Source: RGIG8748 sp045539515 (GTDB taxonomy: Bacteria; Bacillota; Clostridia; UMGS1810). Taken from it: a stretch of 64,000 nucleotides of DNA. The translations under genes and the position numbers were made by a program. Location of the stretch: the NCBI GenBank assembly GCA_045539515.1, contig JAZQFN010000047.1, positions 26,878 through 90,877 on the forward strand, in the 5' to 3' direction. Positions within the stretch are counted from its first letter, which is position 1; each line of letters begins with the position of its first letter. Below, one piece after another: positions 15,803-27,200 of the stretch. The notes beneath the pieces are model-generated. The model did no database searches and had not been told where the DNA came from. It saw nothing but the letters and a program-made list of their open reading frames with translations.

Positions 15803-17953
15803 TCATCTCCAGTAATAAGGAAGATCAATAGCTTTCATTAAAGGATCAATATTTGACTCCCATACAAAGACCTTTGCCTTATTGAATACAGGGAGAGCAG
15901 CCGAGTTTGAATATGTATGTACACCGCAGGAATCTACTGTACCCTCACCGGTAAACTCAATAGCCTTAACAAAAGTTTCTGAGCCATCTTCTGCAACCTC
16001 GTACAATCCAACATAAACTCTGTAATCCGAAGGAATTGCCTGAATTGTCTTTAAGTTAACAAATCGTCCATACTTTCCTTTACCGTTGTACCAGTAAGCG
16101 TTTACAAAGTCAAGAGGATAAGCATCAGATTCAAGAACTTTAGCACGCACTGCATCTAATGTTTCGGTTGCATCCGGTGTATAGTATGTTACATTGCAAT
16201 TATCAAATGTAAGAGTTACAGAACCTGCCTCGCCGCTTTCATCTCTTATATATGTTTCAAAAAGCAGTTCAGAAATCTTATCCAATTCAATATCTATGCC
16301 GGAGTACAGAGAATTGTTTAGATAAAAATAACCCTTTTTGTTAACAACGTCCACAATAAAATCAAGGTTATGCTTTATACCCGGAACTATAGATAAGGTG
16401 TTTTCGGGCATTATGAGCTTCTTTTCACTATAATTTTTATCCATGGTGTAGGCAAAAAGATATTCCACTTTGTCATTGTTTGCGCTTACATCTGCAGATA
16501 CGGAAACATACTTGTAGGTGGGTGTCGCTACATTTACAGCCACAGGCAATTCCACAAAGCATTGCGCCGAACTCCCATCTGAAAATGCCGAAGCTAAAGA
16601 AACTGTGGTCATATCACCGTTTGTAGCAATTATACTATTGTTGCGGTCTTTAAAAGACGGTATATATGAAGTAACCGGTTGAACATAGGTAATCTCTGCA
16701 TCAATATCTGCATATGTGGTTCCGGGAGCATAAATGTGTTTATTGACATTACTTACGGTAGCACAGTTATTTCCTGCCGCAAGGTTGCTTGCCAGAGTAA
16801 AGATAACTGTGGGATAAAGTATCTCAATTGGATTTACATTATCTGCACCAGAAGCAAAGTTAGTGGTATAAACCATATTTTTATCAACATACCAATATTC
16901 TGTAGCTGTGTTTGAATCGTAAATCAAATCAAATTTGTACGTTTTGCCTGCAGAAAGAGCAATACTCTTTGTTGAGTAATTGTGGTCTTGTGCTCCGTTT
17001 CTTTTGAAGTATGTACAGAAAGCAGTTTTTGTAATATTTACCGAAGGTGTCACTTCAAAAGAATATCTGGTAATGGTATCATTGCTGTAGGAAGCTTTTC
17101 CGGGAACATAGTTTATATCTATGTTCATATCTGTTGTATCAATATAAAATCCGCAATTAGACGAATCTGTTGCAGCACCAAAAACATAACTTCCATTTCC
17201 ATTATCCAAAAAACTTGTGTTGCTGAGTTGTCTGCCAACCGTAACAGGTGTAACAGAAGGTGTTATATCAGCAATATCTGCATAAGCATAGGAAGCAGTG
17301 GTCCCTTCAGGATATTTGTGTCTTGTAACATTTTTTACCTCTGCAATCTTTGTTCCCTGGGTCTGGTCTTTATTAGTGGCAACACGAATAAGAATGTATG
17401 GGCAAAGAAACTCAATAGGATCTATTTTGTTTGCACCATCACTTAAATCAAGGGTATCAACAAGCAATTTGTTATAATACCAGTATGCGGTTGTGGTGTT
17501 GGAATCGTATACAAAATCCACATTGAATGTCTGGCCTGCTGCAGGCTTTAAATTTGTAAAGGGCATTTCCTTTAAAACCTGAGTGCCATTCTTTTTGTAC
17601 TCAACATATAAATTTACCGCACCCATTGCCATTGCAGGTGTTATCTGTGCGGAATATCTTACAACAGAATCCTTTGTATAATCATCCTTAGCAGCATCAT
17701 AAGGTACATCAACATCAACATCACTTGATTCAAAGCGAAAACCGTAATAACCATAGCTATTTAAATCGTTTCTGCCATCAGTTAATGTCCACTTACCCGT
17801 TCCGTCATCAGTACAGGTTGTGTGAGTAGTTACATACACTATATCGACTGTCTCTTCAACTACACCGGTTGAAGCTTCCGCAGGTACAAAAAGCATGCTG
17901 GAAAGCACCAAGGCACATACTATTGCAAGGGATAAGATTTTTTTGATTTTCAT
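15803..17953 (-). CDS. exported triple-repeat beta-sandwich protein
   Basis: 716 residues with a classic signal peptide (MKIKKILSLAIVCALVLSS ... AEAS) and a good AAGAGGTG ribosome site. Three homologous units of about 190 residues follow. Units 1 and 2 share phrases such as 'VYDSNTTTAYWYYNKLL' / 'IYDSNTATEYWYVDKNM', then 'DPIEF' / 'NPIEI' and 'ATNKDQ' / 'ASNLAA'; unit 3 is more distant. The pattern resembles concanavalin-like (LamG-type) sandwiches. A separate C-terminal domain of about 110 residues follows. No anchor is visible, so it is secreted or held non-covalently. Probably glycan-binding; no catalytic motif seen. Confidence 0.75.
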   Translation of the reverse strand: MKIKKILSLAIVCALVLSSMLFVPAEASTGVVEETVDIVYVTTHTTCTDDGTGKWTLTDGRNDLNSYGYYGFRFESSDVDVDVPYDAAKDDYTKDSVVRYSAQITPAMAMGAVNLYVEYKKNGTQVLKEMPFTNLKPAAGQTFNVDFVYDSNTTTAYWYYNKLLVDTLDLSDGANKIDPIEFLCPYILIRVATNKDQTQGTKIAEVKNVTRHKYPEGTTASYAYADIADITPSVTPVTVGRQLSNTSFLDNGNGSYVFGAATDSSNCGFYIDTTDMNIDINYVPGKASYSNDTITRYSFEVTPSVNITKTAFCTYFKRNGAQDHNYSTKSIALSAGKTYKFDLIYDSNTATEYWYVDKNMVYTTNFASGADNVNPIEILYPTVIFTLASNLAAGNNCATVSNVNKHIYAPGTTYADIDAEITYVQPVTSYIPSFKDRNNSIIATNGDMTTVSLASAFSDGSSAQCFVELPVAVNVATPTYKYVSVSADVSANNDKVEYLFAYTMDKNYSEKKLIMPENTLSIVPGIKHNLDFIVDVVNKKGYFYLNNSLYSGIDIELDKISELLFETYIRDESGEAGSVTLTFDNCNVTYYTPDATETLDAVRAKVLESDAYPLDFVNAYWYNGKGKYGRFVNLKTIQAIPSDYRVYVGLYEVAEDGSETFVKAIEFTGEGTVDSCGVHTYSNSAALPVFNKAKVFVWESNIDPLMKAIDLPYYWR

Positions 17954-18155
17954 TAAAATTCACCTCTTAATGTTTTAGCAGACATTAAAACAATATACGG
18001 TTATTTGTTATTTTAACGCTACTGTTTTCGGGTTACTCACTGCGCACCCAAGCAGAACAAATCAGCATATTAATTATTATTTTTTACGTACATTTTACTT
18101 CGTATACGGTTTGAAGCAATCTGTACATTGTAAACAAAATATTTAATACATATAA

Positions 18156-18164
18156 ATTATATCA
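18156..18164 (-). promoter_or_regulatory. extended -10 box upstream of the exported repeat protein
   Basis: TGATATAAT (complement of 18156-18164) with no good -35. It would give a leader of about 195 nt before the start at 17953. I see no riboswitch I can name in that leader. Confidence 0.45.
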
Positions 18165-18216
18165 CATCACTATGTTCAAAAAAATGAGCATCCGTACACA
18201 AAAAAAGTAAATTTGT

Positions 18217-19056
18217 TTACGTGTTTTTACTGTTTTTCCTGTATTGTCCGGCAGACATTCCTTTAGCTTTTTTAAACACTCTCAAAAAGTAGTTTACATC
18301 GGTAAATCCAATAGCCTCAGATATTTGCACACTGGTCATATTGGTTTGCTTTAAGAGCCTTGCGGCTTTTTCAATTCTTTCGTTCTTTATAAAATCTGCA
18401 ATACCGTCGGGCATATAAGTCTTCATAATTTTGTATATTTCTGTTTTAGAAAGATAAAACTTTTTGCAAAGCCTCTTTACAGACAAGTCCTCCGAAAGAT
18501 TATCCTTAATGTACTCCACTATACCTCTGCCTACATTATCTTCTGCAGGGTATGCAAGTTTGCTAAGCACTATATATCCGGCAAGAGCTTCAAGAATTTT
18601 GGAGGCATCCTCTATCTGTGTGTCGGAATAATATAATGTCTTTTTCAGTCCGTATTTAAGCTTGTCGGGGCTAATGCCGTAGTCTTGACACTTTTTGCTT
18701 ACAAATTCAAATAATGCTTCTTTGTCACCTACATTGGTAATCTGACCGAACATAATGTAGCCTATAACTGATATTCCGTCGGTCAGAGGCGACACAACCT
18801 CTGTAAGCCCTGCGTGGCAGGTTTCTACTATGACTGTATTTTCTTCGGTGCATTTACGGCACATCCTCTCGGAACTTTGGTCACATTTTTCGCACAGGTT
18901 TTCATCTGCCGACATTATGGCACAAAAAGGCGCATCAGATTCCGGGAAAGTCAAAATCTTGTTAAAGTCGTTATCGTATATGGCAACTTTAATTCCCGTA
19001 AGATTATAGAAAGCTTTAATTAAATCTCTTAATTTTTCGGTGTCAATTGTTATCAT
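18217..19056 (-). CDS. PocR-domain AraC-family regulator
   Basis: 279 residues. The N-terminal domain (about 5-165) has the PocR features: 'YDNDFNKILTFPE', a Cys cluster FCAIMSADENLCEKC and MCRKC, and 'CHAGLTEVVSPLTDG ... GYIMFGQI'. PocR domains bind small hydrocarbon-like ligands such as 1,2-propanediol. The C-terminal 95 residues are an AraC double helix-turn-helix (LSVKRLCKKFYLSKTEIYK, FTDVNYFLRVFKKAKGMSA). It ends the leftward group whose other members are a TIM-barrel enzyme (19 nt away) and a large exported protein, and may activate the surface locus. Propanediol from deoxy-sugar breakdown is a possible inducer (inference). Confidence 0.88.
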   Translation of the reverse strand: MITIDTEKLRDLIKAFYNLTGIKVAIYDNDFNKILTFPESDAPFCAIMSADENLCEKCDQSSERMCRKCTEENTVIVETCHAGLTEVVSPLTDGISVIGYIMFGQITNVGDKEALFEFVSKKCQDYGISPDKLKYGLKKTLYYSDTQIEDASKILEALAGYIVLSKLAYPAEDNVGRGIVEYIKDNLSEDLSVKRLCKKFYLSKTEIYKIMKTYMPDGIADFIKNERIEKAARLLKQTNMTSVQISEAIGFTDVNYFLRVFKKAKGMSAGQYRKNSKNT

Positions 19057-19075
19057 AACATTATCTCCTCAAAAT

Positions 19076-20596
19076 TCACTTGTAATTAACGCATATATCC
19101 GCGTAATCTATTACCATGTCGGAAGCAATAATCTCTGCGACCTGAGTCTGCTTTTGCATTGCTTCAAAGGGGATTTCATATACATAGAGTACACTTTCGG
19201 TAAGTATGGGTTCTTCACATTCGCATTTACCCATATATTCACATTCCCTGCTGTTTACATATACTTTTAAATCGGCATCTTTATTTATACCCAAGCGAAG
19301 TGTGCACTTTGCACCATAAGGTATAATTCCCGTATCAATTTTAATATATCTAATTTCGGACTTACTATCAAAAGATACAGGTAAAATACCATTTGGATTC
19401 TTCCATGGCAGCGTTGTATCGTTATAGGTTACTATATGACGCCTGGGAAGATTTACAAGTTTTTCAAGGCTTGATAAATTGTTAAGAACCCTTTGATACT
19501 CCTCATATGTATATGAAGGCAGTCCCGGTCTTGCTTCCATGGTTTCGGGAAGATCCATATGGTTAAAAAGATATATATCACCATCTGTCTGACTCAGCAC
19601 ATTTACTGCACTTGCGCAGAGAGTTTCCCAACTGTGCTTTCTTAAGCCTTTGATGTTGACTTCTTTGTTTATAACTTCATAATAATCCTTACATGAGTTC
19701 AGGTGCCTTTCAAGGCAAGGCACGACCTTTACACCATAAGGCTCCACAAGCTGTCGCCAAAGCTTAAGAGGCATGGAATTGTCGCAGGTAAGCCAGTTTG
19801 GTGAGGGTACTATCATATCTATAAGCCCTCTCTTTGCCATTTCACCAATGTCAAATCCAAGTTCCAGAGAGTCTTCGGGATTTGCGTGACAACGGATGGA
19901 AAGTTTTATGTTGTGAGAATATCTCTCACCTGCTTTATTTACTATTTGTCTTACCTTTGATACAAAATCCAACATTAACCCGGAGTTATCCCACTCTTTA
20001 CCTATGGCAAAGCAGAATATTTCTCTTTGAAAATCCAGTTCTACTCCATACACATCATAGCGGTTTACAAGTTCTTCTATGTGATGGAGCTGATAATTCC
20101 TGAAATCTTCGATTTCGTAATCACGGCACATTTCCACAGGGTCACGGGGCTCTCTATGGCGTACACGGGCATAATCAAAAGCATGCTCATAGTAATAATC
20201 GCTCAATATGAGATTGGGCATATTAAAAAGCTCCGCATCATTCATACGAAATGTAATCCATGGATTGATGCCCTTTTCACGGCAACGATCAATCCAGATT
20301 TGGTACATGTCCAACTTTTTTTCGTACCAAAGGTGGTAGCACGCTCTTTGCCATGTAGCTGTGTAGTCTACAGCCTTCCCCATTTCTGTTTTAGCAAGAT
20401 ATTTATCCCCGGAAAACTGTCTGGTTTTTGAAGGAACAAAGCTTAAAGTTGCCGAGGTATTCATTATAAAGTCCGTAACAAGGGTATCGGCATATTGGTC
20501 TATGAAGCCTTTTAAATACTCTTCGTCCACACTTTCTATTATATTAAGTCTGGATGCGAGAAAATGATTGCAGTCTTCGTTTATCATTATACCCAT
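19076..20596 (-). CDS. putative TIM-barrel glycoside hydrolase, cytoplasmic
   Basis: 506 residues without a signal peptide. Barrel strands can be followed: INPWITFRMND, 'YDVYGVELDFQRE' (a Glu-Leu-Asp strand end typical of clan-A-like and GHL10-type enzymes), 'KLSIRCHANPED', 'LIDMIVPSPNW' and 'DIYLFNHMDLPE'. After about residue 390 a small beta domain follows. I cannot assign a CAZy family. Acidic residues at strand ends (Glu and Asp in GVELDFQRE) are candidate catalytic groups. Located between a large exported protein (17 nt) and the PocR-AraC regulator (19 nt), thus in one operon with them. Confidence 0.65.
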   Translation of the reverse strand: MGIMINEDCNHFLASRLNIIESVDEEYLKGFIDQYADTLVTDFIMNTSATLSFVPSKTRQFSGDKYLAKTEMGKAVDYTATWQRACYHLWYEKKLDMYQIWIDRCREKGINPWITFRMNDAELFNMPNLILSDYYYEHAFDYARVRHREPRDPVEMCRDYEIEDFRNYQLHHIEELVNRYDVYGVELDFQREIFCFAIGKEWDNSGLMLDFVSKVRQIVNKAGERYSHNIKLSIRCHANPEDSLELGFDIGEMAKRGLIDMIVPSPNWLTCDNSMPLKLWRQLVEPYGVKVVPCLERHLNSCKDYYEVINKEVNIKGLRKHSWETLCASAVNVLSQTDGDIYLFNHMDLPETMEARPGLPSYTYEEYQRVLNNLSSLEKLVNLPRRHIVTYNDTTLPWKNPNGILPVSFDSKSEIRYIKIDTGIIPYGAKCTLRLGINKDADLKVYVNSRECEYMGKCECEEPILTESVLYVYEIPFEAMQKQTQVAEIIASDMVIDYADICVNYK

Positions 20597-20613
20597 AAAA
20601 ATACCTCACTATA

Positions 20614-23600
20614 TTATCGAGATGTAATAATAAGTGTATTGGTTTTGGTATCAAGCACAGCATCCTTGACTGTCCGGCTTAAAAACTCATTGGCAGGGAC
20701 ATAAAGTTGATTATCCGAAGGTACCGTTTTGTCCTTTAGATTTATTAAAGCTGTGTTTGTTTGCAATATATCAGAGTTTGCAGTATATGTAAATATTTCC
20801 TCATCACTTGATATAACAAACTCATTACCATTATGATAGTAATTAAAATTGAAAATTTCTGCTAAATTTTTGGCAGTAATCATAATACTTCCGTTTTCTG
20901 CCACATATGGGTTTTTGGTAGTGTATTTGTAATTTCCGTCAAGAATAATGTTGAGCTTACCCTCTACGGCGTGGGATTTTGGAGTGGGTATCTTTATCTG
21001 CTCGGTACCCTTTTTTATATTGGCATAGGGGTCTTCTCCCGATTCAAAGAGAGTCTTTTCTACTTGTCGTACGCGGATATAGTCAAATACAAACTTACCA
21101 CCGTATACCGAAGTTGATGCTACAAAACCGGTTAAATCACTGTGGTCAAGTCCGTCTTCAAAATCTGCTCCGTAAATTACGTTGGTGGTCTGCTTGCCCT
21201 CATTTGTCAGTACAACATCTATGTGGGCATTGTTTTCGGAGTTGAAATTGATAATATATCTTAAAGTATACCAACTGTTATCCGAAAGGATTGCATTTTC
21301 CAGAGAACTTTCATCATTGTATCCATAGTTAAACATGGTTTTTCCGTTTGAAGATGCCACCACAGTGCGGGAAAGCTCTCCCAAAGAACTTTTAAACCCA
21401 AAAACTACAGAAGCATAAGGACACTCTTCGGGCTTTAAGTACTTATATCTTACGGTAACCTCGGTAATACCTTCCTGAGGTTCAAAATCAAGCCCTGCGT
21501 ACACGCCATTGTACTTGGAATCATAACTTTGGTCATCAAGAATGAGACAATTTTTAGTGTAGCCGGGCAGCACCTCATGCTTTTCTGTATATACATAGTC
21601 CTGTGCAGATACTACTCCTTCGGGAAGGGTTCCTTCTTCTACCAGAGTAAAATCTTCAAACAGCACATCAGTAAAAGCTCCCCTTACAGGTTCCTGCAAT
21701 TCGTAATCACCTTCATAGTCATACATTGGCTTTACAACTGCCATACACACAGAAGCTGTTCCGGGACTCTTTACCATAACTACAGAATCCTTATCCAGAA
21801 TTCTCGCATATACATACCCCAGTACTATAGTGCCATCAGATGGTCCCTTTACTGTAGCAGATGCACCTTCCACTCTTTTAAATCCTGCAAATCTTGCCCA
21901 GGAAGAAATATCTGCTTGGGATATAATATACACCATTGATTTTCTGGAAAGACCAAATGAATAAAAGTCCACACCAAAACTGCCGGGGTATTTCCATATA
22001 TCTGCAAGAGTCGGTGTCTGTGAATACACGGTGGAGTTGGTGTTCATATAGTAACCTGCACGATTCGTCATATCCCAGCTTGCACGAACCATTTCCCCTT
22101 TGGAAATGTCAATACCATCTAACGAAAGAATTGCTCCCCAATCGGGATTTCCGTTGGCGTTGGCACCACCCGGGAGTCCGTTTCTGTCTGTAAATACAGA
22201 TAGTTTCGACTCATTTGTATTGCTGTTGTACACATCATCGGTTTTCTTTACATCTATAGCATATTGCCATGTAAGAGCAGACATATCCAGATCAGTAAAT
22301 GTTTTGCTTGCATAATCACCGGTCGTTCTTTTGTTATTAATTGTAAGAGAATCATATTTTTTTGCGGCAACTTTGTTTAAATCCTTAATAATGCCTGTGT
22401 TATCCTTTTCGTAATAAGTTATGGTATATACCGTTTCCATACCGTATTTGTTGACAACTTTTACATAAGCAGTACCGGGAAAATATTTAGGATTCTCAAC
22501 AGTCACCTTTTGACCGGGTATTGCAGACTCAGCATAAATTTCGGGGCACTTTATATTATCAGAGCTTACTCCATAAGTATATTCATGCACCTTGGGATTA
22601 AAATTATTTAAAGGTATTCCATCTACGCTAATGGAAGAAAGCATTGGAGCTTCCGAATTTGGCATAGGCTTTACAAAAGTCATAAGCATTGCTGTATTAC
22701 CAGGTGTTGTTATTGTAACTTCATCACCCTTTTTGAATAAACCGGTGTAAACATATCTATACTTATCGTGAGAATTGTTCATTCTGACAACAGTAATTGC
22801 ATCTTCGTTATCAAGCACAAACTTTCTCCACTTATCGGAAGCTTCGTAACCTGTATGTTCTTCGGTAGCAAAAACCATTACTTCGCAATCTTTGTTTAAA
22901 GTGAACTTATACAAATCTACATTATACTTAATATATAAATCTGCATAAGTCATAGCATCGGAATGAATTGAAGCATTACTTGAAGTTACCCTTGCGCCAT
23001 CGCTCCATATGGAAGGACCTATAAAAAGAGTTTCGCTGTCATCAAGCCCCATACCATCGGGATAGCTTACCACTGAACCTGTTGCCACGGACTGCGGACT
23101 CACCCCAAGTGAAGTATCTCCTAAACCTGAACGTCTGGAGTAAACTGTATATGCAGGAAATTTGCCTACAATGGGCTCACCTAAATCACTTTTCAAGGGC
23201 AAAGTGTTGTAAACCGTACCGTGTGTAAGTCCGTCTGCAACAGAATACTGACTGTTACCGGGAATTGTACACAGTTCAAGACCTTTAAGACCCTTGTTCT
23301 TGTAATGAACATTGTCTGTAGTTTCAAAAAGATCTTTCTTGCCCTTGAAAGCAAAATCTTTTGGATTTTCATTAACATAATTTATTGTAATTTCACCTGC
23401 AAGCGGTCTTGAGTATCTTTCATAGTTAAGAGTATATCCGGAAAAAGCCTGTGACTTGTTTTCGTTTATTCTTGTTGCATAATAGAACTTTATTATCTGT
23501 TTTAATCCGTTAACATCCGTTTCAACATCGGATATAAAATCAGAGTTATCTATATTAACCTGTACTTCAGGAAAATATTCAAAATTATTTTCGCACAAAT

Positions 23601-24045
23601 TGATGGTATACTCCCCACCAAGCTCTAAAGAGGCATCGGGTAAATATTCAAATAAATTTTTATCATTTAGTTTTATGGTAATATCATCAGAGTATAATTC
23701 TCCCCTACCCGGGGTCTGTGCTTTTGACAACGGTGTCATAGAGTCTGTCCACAAAAAAGTTTTTACGTTATTGTCATTGTTTTTTATAACAGAAGTTTTA
23801 AGATATGAGGCGTTATTTCCGGTATCAATATCATACTGAGATACGGTCATACCCTCGGATTCTTGTACAGCGGTAATCAAATTTAAGTTGCCATCTTCAT
23901 AATTTACATAGGAATATGTGTCAATACGTATACGGGCATCATCAAGTTTTGTTTCTTCGTATACGGTTACATATGATGCCAAAGCATCAACACTTAAAAA
24001 TAAGCTCATCATAAAATTAAGTGTTATTCTGAAAATTCTGTTCAT
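20614..24045 (-). CDS. large exported protein: repeat modules, cadherin-like domain, LamG-like domain, stalk domain
   Basis: 1143 residues, weakly typical signal peptide (MNRIFRITLNFMMSLFLSVDALA). Order: unassigned N-region, a first 'DLYKFTL'-type module around 330-455, a cadherin-like sandwich at about 468-550 (LSSISVDGIPLNNF ... YTITY), a second 'VDFYSFGL' module around 600-770, a LamG-like domain at about 790-1000 (starting VLFEDFTLVEEG) and a C-terminal copper-amine-oxidase-N-like stalk domain. The last two parts are close relatives of the protein at 27764-28969. The stalk domain marks surface assembly, not oxidase activity. Likely a polysaccharide-binding or scaffold protein. Confidence 0.75.
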   Translation of the reverse strand: MNRIFRITLNFMMSLFLSVDALASYVTVYEETKLDDARIRIDTYSYVNYEDGNLNLITAVQESEGMTVSQYDIDTGNNASYLKTSVIKNNDNNVKTFLWTDSMTPLSKAQTPGRGELYSDDITIKLNDKNLFEYLPDASLELGGEYTINLCENNFEYFPEVQVNIDNSDFISDVETDVNGLKQIIKFYYATRINENKSQAFSGYTLNYERYSRPLAGEITINYVNENPKDFAFKGKKDLFETTDNVHYKNKGLKGLELCTIPGNSQYSVADGLTHGTVYNTLPLKSDLGEPIVGKFPAYTVYSRRSGLGDTSLGVSPQSVATGSVVSYPDGMGLDDSETLFIGPSIWSDGARVTSSNASIHSDAMTYADLYIKYNVDLYKFTLNKDCEVMVFATEEHTGYEASDKWRKFVLDNEDAITVVRMNNSHDKYRYVYTGLFKKGDEVTITTPGNTAMLMTFVKPMPNSEAPMLSSISVDGIPLNNFNPKVHEYTYGVSSDNIKCPEIYAESAIPGQKVTVENPKYFPGTAYVKVVNKYGMETVYTITYYEKDNTGIIKDLNKVAAKKYDSLTINNKRTTGDYASKTFTDLDMSALTWQYAIDVKKTDDVYNSNTNESKLSVFTDRNGLPGGANANGNPDWGAILSLDGIDISKGEMVRASWDMTNRAGYYMNTNSTVYSQTPTLADIWKYPGSFGVDFYSFGLSRKSMVYIISQADISSWARFAGFKRVEGASATVKGPSDGTIVLGYVYARILDKDSVVMVKSPGTASVCMAVVKPMYDYEGDYELQEPVRGAFTDVLFEDFTLVEEGTLPEGVVSAQDYVYTEKHEVLPGYTKNCLILDDQSYDSKYNGVYAGLDFEPQEGITEVTVRYKYLKPEECPYASVVFGFKSSLGELSRTVVASSNGKTMFNYGYNDESSLENAILSDNSWYTLRYIINFNSENNAHIDVVLTNEGKQTTNVIYGADFEDGLDHSDLTGFVASTSVYGGKFVFDYIRVRQVEKTLFESGEDPYANIKKGTEQIKIPTPKSHAVEGKLNIILDGNYKYTTKNPYVAENGSIMITAKNLAEIFNFNYYHNGNEFVISSDEEIFTYTANSDILQTNTALINLKDKTVPSDNQLYVPANEFLSRTVKDAVLDTKTNTLIITSR

Positions 24046-24202
24046 ATTATCGCCTCCAATATGCCGAAAGCAGGACCGAAAACTAATAATTATTATCGAT
24101 CCTGCCCGACATCAAAATCCTCATCGAAAGATATCATATCGAAATGAGAAAGAAATATTTTACTGATTTGTCAAAAATATGATAATTTGAAAAGAGGGGG
24201 TT

Positions 24203-24263
24203 CGATAAGGATTTTATCTATTTTAATTTGCCGCAAACAAATTAAAACAGCATAATCTTATCG
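24203..24263 (-). terminator. long imperfect hairpin after the lyase gene
   Basis: Arms of about 28 nt: CGATAAG (24203-24209) with CTTATCG (24257-24263), and an inner perfect 10-bp stem (24221-24230 with 24238-24247). The leftward strand continues CCCCCTCTTTTC. The right arm overlaps the stop codon of the lyase. Probably ends the transcript of the SLH/lyase group. Confidence 0.6.
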
Positions 24264-27200
24264 CTTTACAAGTCCAAGGTAATCATAGTTCCACATACCC
24301 TCCATTGCTTCTACGGCAAGCACATAGCTACCGGGTTCAAGGTATATGTTATTATCACCAATTACATATTTCCAATTTTCGGGAAGAGCACCATAATCTA
24401 CTGTCTGAGGCAATGCCAAAACATAATTTGAACCGTTTATTGCAAAACCTCTTTCAGTAATTTCCTTTTCCCATGCAACGTACTTAACAGCAATATCATA
24501 GTAACCTGCTTCTTTGACATTGAGGGTATAGTAAGCGCTCTCTCCCACTGTGTTGTGAAGCTGAACACCTTTACCGTTTGACAAGAAGGCTCTTGTGGAG
24601 TAAATAGCAGCTCCTTGAGGAAACTCCGTAGCATCTTCCGCCTCAACCATTACTGCAAGTTTATCTTTTAGTTCATCAACGGTTACACCGCCACCCTGGC
24701 CTTTAATGCCTGCAACAACGCTGGATACAGAACGTAATTCAATTACGTTTTGAGCGTTTGTTGTGGTTACATCCACACTGTCAAGGTATGTTGTCTGTCC
24801 TTCCACATATCCGCCATAGCTTGCACCTTCCGGAATAGTTACAACTTCATATTTACCGTAGGGTACCGTAACCTTGCCGGTATAAAGAGATGTACCGTCA
24901 CGCCTGGTGTAACCGCTTATTTCGGTATTTGCACTTTCGACACCATCTACCATTACAGTAACATTCGCCGCAACGGATGTATCCGTTACAATTTCCTTTC
25001 CGTTTGCTAACAGAGAGTAGTTATCTGCCTGACACTTAAATTCGGCAAATTCGCCGTTATTTGCAATCTCAATGCCCCATGCGGAAGACATAAGGTTACC
25101 CTTATCGTCACGTACATCGCTTATTCCATTGATGTAATCGGATTTTGAATTTATACTTATTACATTATCAACAATCGTGGAAATTCCAATTTCATCTCTG
25201 CCAACAACAACAGAGGCAATTTCATCGCACTTGATGAGCTCGGTATCTCCCTCTTTGAGATATGTACCGGACACAAGCATTATACTTTCATCTCTGTAGG
25301 CAACAGCTGCACCGGTGAAGGTAATATTGCCAGCAACAACCTGTTTACTTTCGTCGGCATTGGTATTTACATATAGTACTGTACCGTCTTCAAACGTCAT
25401 CTTGACATATTCGTCAAAATACTGTGTATCAACATATCGTGCCTGAGTTCCTGCCCTGTGAACATCCATGGTTACTATCATCTTGGTTTCATCAAGAGGC
25501 TCAGTCTCAAACCATACTCTACGTTGTACGGGAGAGCTTGCAAAGGAACCTGTGGGATTAATTGTTATCATATCCGACAAAGCAAAGGTATTGTTGTAGT
25601 AAGTGGTTATATCCTTGGGATACTGAACCATAGTGTCAAGAATTGCAGCACCGTTTGTCATTCTGCATCCGGCAAGTTCTCCACCATCGTAGACTTCCAT
25701 ATCCACTTCGGAATTGAGCCACCATTCGTATTTTTCTTCTTTTTCTTCATAAGAATCAAGGTCGTCTATAACCACAAAAATATCGGGACGTATGTAGATG
25801 ATATGTCTTTCTGCATAATCTAAGGTTAACGGATACGCCATTGAAGCATCGCCTGTTGCCAGGTCAAAGTCTGTATGGTTTAAAAATGCCGTTATAGCAC
25901 CTTTTGCAGTAACAGAGTCATCCTTCTGACCCTTGTTGGTTGCAACTGTTATAGTGTTGTGTGCACCTGTTTTTCTTGTAAAACCAGAATCATGAGCTGT
26001 GTGGTATGCATCATAATAACCGCTTTTGGTTGCAAGTTCCTCACCATATGCCTGAATTATAAACGAATTCTGATCAGGGTGAGAATGGTTAAATGAACCA
26101 AAGAAAGAAGATTTCATTGTAAGCTGAATCTTATCCTTAGAAACAAGGTCATCAGTCATTACTACCCAACCTATATCACTGAATTCATGAGAAAGCGGAT
26201 AATCTACAGGAACTATAGTATCAACCTTGGCACCTTCGGTATTAAGATACATCTGCATTTCGTTGTTATTATAACCATAGTGATCCGCAAGCCATCTGGA
26301 AACACCTGCGATTTCCGGGTCATCCACATTAGCAGCTATACCGTAAAGAAGCTCATGATAATACTGACTGTATGGACCCTGAATATTGTTATCTGTAGAC
26401 TGGTCACCAAATGTACCGTATGATGTAGGAGATGCTGCATAGAGTGCCCAAAGGTATTCATTCTTCTGCCAGGTCTTCTGATAAAGATCTATAATACCTG
26501 CTCGTTTAAATACATCCATAGGGTCACGATTAGTCTGGCTGGAATACTTCCAGTAAGAGGTACCCTGCCCCCATCCGCCGTCCTGGTTACTCCAAGGTGG
26601 CAAGAAAGCAATATACGATGGAATAATCTCCTTAAGCCATTTTTCTGCTCTGGGAGTTTCACCATACAAAGCAACACCTGCAACACCAATATAACCGTAG
26701 GCTGTCCAACCATGGGAATCATAGGGTATCTTACGTATCTGACCCACAAGGTATTCCATATCGTCCATGCGCTTAAGCACATGGTCTATTATGGTTTTTC
26801 TTTCGCTTTCGGTTGCCACATCCCAGCACCAGTCTATACCAACTGCAAAATTCAACATAATTTCTCTATGAATCTGGTCCTGATTCTTATAGCTTGTGGC
26901 ACCATAGGTATCCCACTTACTGCAGGCTACCATAACATCTATAGCACGTCTTGCATAGCGCTCATCGCCTGTGAGAAGATATGCAAATGCAAGTTTTATG
27001 GCAGGGGAATATGCATCGGCAGCTCTTTGCCAAATCTTATTGCCCCATGCAGGATCTGCAAGCTTTTCTTCAGGTGTAAGATCGGGAATGTTATCGGGAA
27101 TGTTCAATTCCTTCTGTATTTCTGCTTCTGCAAATTCAACATAAAACTTCTTAATTGCAGCCGCATTGGAATCACTGTCTGCAAGCGTTCGGAAATTTTC